Both the position numbers and the translations under genes were made by a program. Of a stretch of 64,000 bases of DNA, positions 63,560 through 64,000 are shown one piece after another. Numbering within the stretch: position 1 is the stretch's first letter; every line of letters starts with the position of its first letter. This DNA comes from Limnobacter alexandrii (GTDB lineage Bacteria > Pseudomonadota > Gammaproteobacteria > Burkholderiales > Burkholderiaceae_B): contig NZ_SWKN01000014.1 in assembly GCF_005871185.1 (NCBI RefSeq), positions 1 to 64,000 on the forward strand, in the 5' to 3' direction. Below the pieces are notes generated by a model that made no database searches, was not told where the DNA came from, and was given only the letters and a program-made list of their open reading frames with translations.

Positions 63560-64000
63560 ATGCGGCTAGTCGACGCCGGGTAGACCGTTCAGGCCCCTTG
63601 GCCTGGATGACCAAAAACACCGTGGCTGCCAACATTTTGATGTGGGTGTGCCTGATCGGCGGCGTGTTCGGTTTCATGAACATGACCAAGGAAGTGTTCC
63701 CGGAATTCGAGCTGGACCTGGTGACCATCTCCGTGGCCTACCCCGGGGCCAGCCCCGAAGATGTGGAACAGGGCATTGTTCTGGCCATTGAGGAAGCAAT
63801 TTCCGGTGTTGAAGGCATTGTTGAAGTCAATTCCACCGCCAATGAAGGTGCAGCCAGTGTGCTGGTCGAGATCGACGAGTCCGAAGATGCACAGGCCATT
63901 TACGACCGAATCAAACAAGAAGTGGATCGCATCACCACCTTCCCCGGTGACGCCGAAGTACCCAATGTGTCGCTGACTGCGCGCAAACGTGGCGTGGTGA
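63556..64000 (+). CDS. RND efflux permease, N-terminal part (cut by window end)
   Basis: The first 148 codons of an AcrB-type inner-membrane transporter are present: MNAASRRRVDRSGPLAWMTK, the first transmembrane helix (about 20-42), FPEFELDLVTISVAYPGASPEDVEQ, and the porter domain with GIVEVNSTANEGAASVLVEI. The gene runs off the window. It is the third gene of the pump operon. The FPEFELD opening fits the heavier HAE-1/HAE-2 style family, with substrate unknown. Confidence 0.93.
   Translation, partial: MNAASRRRVDRSGPLAWMTKNTVAANILMWVCLIGGVFGFMNMTKEVFPEFELDLVTISVAYPGASPEDVEQGIVLAIEEAISGVEGIVEVNSTANEGAASVLVEIDESEDAQAIYDRIKQEVDRITTFPGDAEVPNVSLTARKRGVV

Noticed and set aside
1-64000. CRISPR arrays, tRNA or rRNA genes, insertion sequences, attachment sites or a replication origin
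   Set aside because: I found no direct-repeat array, no transposase or integrase frame, and no RNA gene signature.

Overview
The window looks like a chromosomal segment of a free-living, motile betaproteobacterium of the order Burkholderiales. Gene content best fits a Limnobacter-like organism: a large flagellar and chemotaxis block, ectoine synthesis, a flavocytochrome c sulfide dehydrogenase pair and roughly mid-range GC. The genus is an inference from gene content and protein style, not from a marker gene. I see no tRNA, rRNA, CRISPR array, insertion sequence or prophage. Almost everything reads as ordinary, tightly packed operons, many joined by ATGA or GTGA overlaps.

Positions 1-20185 hold flagellar genes. 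There is the 3' end of one flagellin, a complete second flagellin, flaG-fliD-fliS-fliT, a second FliK-type gene with a FlhB C-domain-like partner, and a PilZ-type flagellar brake. An inverted HerA-like ATPase gene and fliE follow. The long operon fliFGHIJK then leads, after a short gap, into fliLMNOPQR. Sigma-28 (FliA) type promoters with a recurring CCGTTAA -10 core precede the flagellin, flaG and, unexpectedly, fliF.

Positions 20186-28507 hold a membrane sensor kinase whose ATP-binding domain looks degenerate, together with its single-domain response regulator. Next is an ectoine/hydroxyectoine operon (ectABCD) ending in a sodium:solute symporter. It is divergent from a MarR-type regulator (EctR-like), and a perfect palindrome lies between them. 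A small membrane protein follows.

Positions 28518-36642 hold a chemosensory operon on the minus strand, in transcription order: possible small ORF, short MCP, cheY, STAS protein, cheA, soluble double-PAS MCP, cheW. A GGDEF diguanylate cyclase follows, preceded by a strong hairpin at its start codon. No cheR, cheB, cheD or cheZ lies here.

Positions 36867-48740 hold a lipoprotein, an alpha/beta hydrolase and a zinc-type ABC operon (ZrgA-like, ATPase, permease, DUF3299). They also hold an MscS channel, a large lipoprotein fusing a parallel beta-helix to a diheme cytochrome c, and a divergent monoheme cytochrome plus FCSD flavoprotein operon. A lipase-like hydrolase and a CHMI isomerase end this part.

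Positions 48765-64000 hold a candidate small RNA with its own terminator, a thioesterase-hydrolase pair and two unknown genes. Then come a CHASE hybrid histidine kinase followed by a CHASE-PAS protein without an output domain, a small membrane protein, UDP-glucose dehydrogenase and a FabH-like synthase. After these are a GC-rich 0.5-kb gap full of palindromes, a double GST-N protein, type II dehydroquinase, and an RND efflux operon (outer-membrane factor, adaptor, permease) running off the end.

The strongest candidates for something undescribed are the degenerate sensor kinase pair, the small RNA candidate at about 48.8-48.94 kb, the GC-rich palindromic gap at 59.0-59.5 kb, the hairpin covering the ribosome-binding region of the diguanylate cyclase, and the small ORF with a near-ideal Shine-Dalgarno site heading the chemosensory operon. 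No single novel defence or mobile system is evident.
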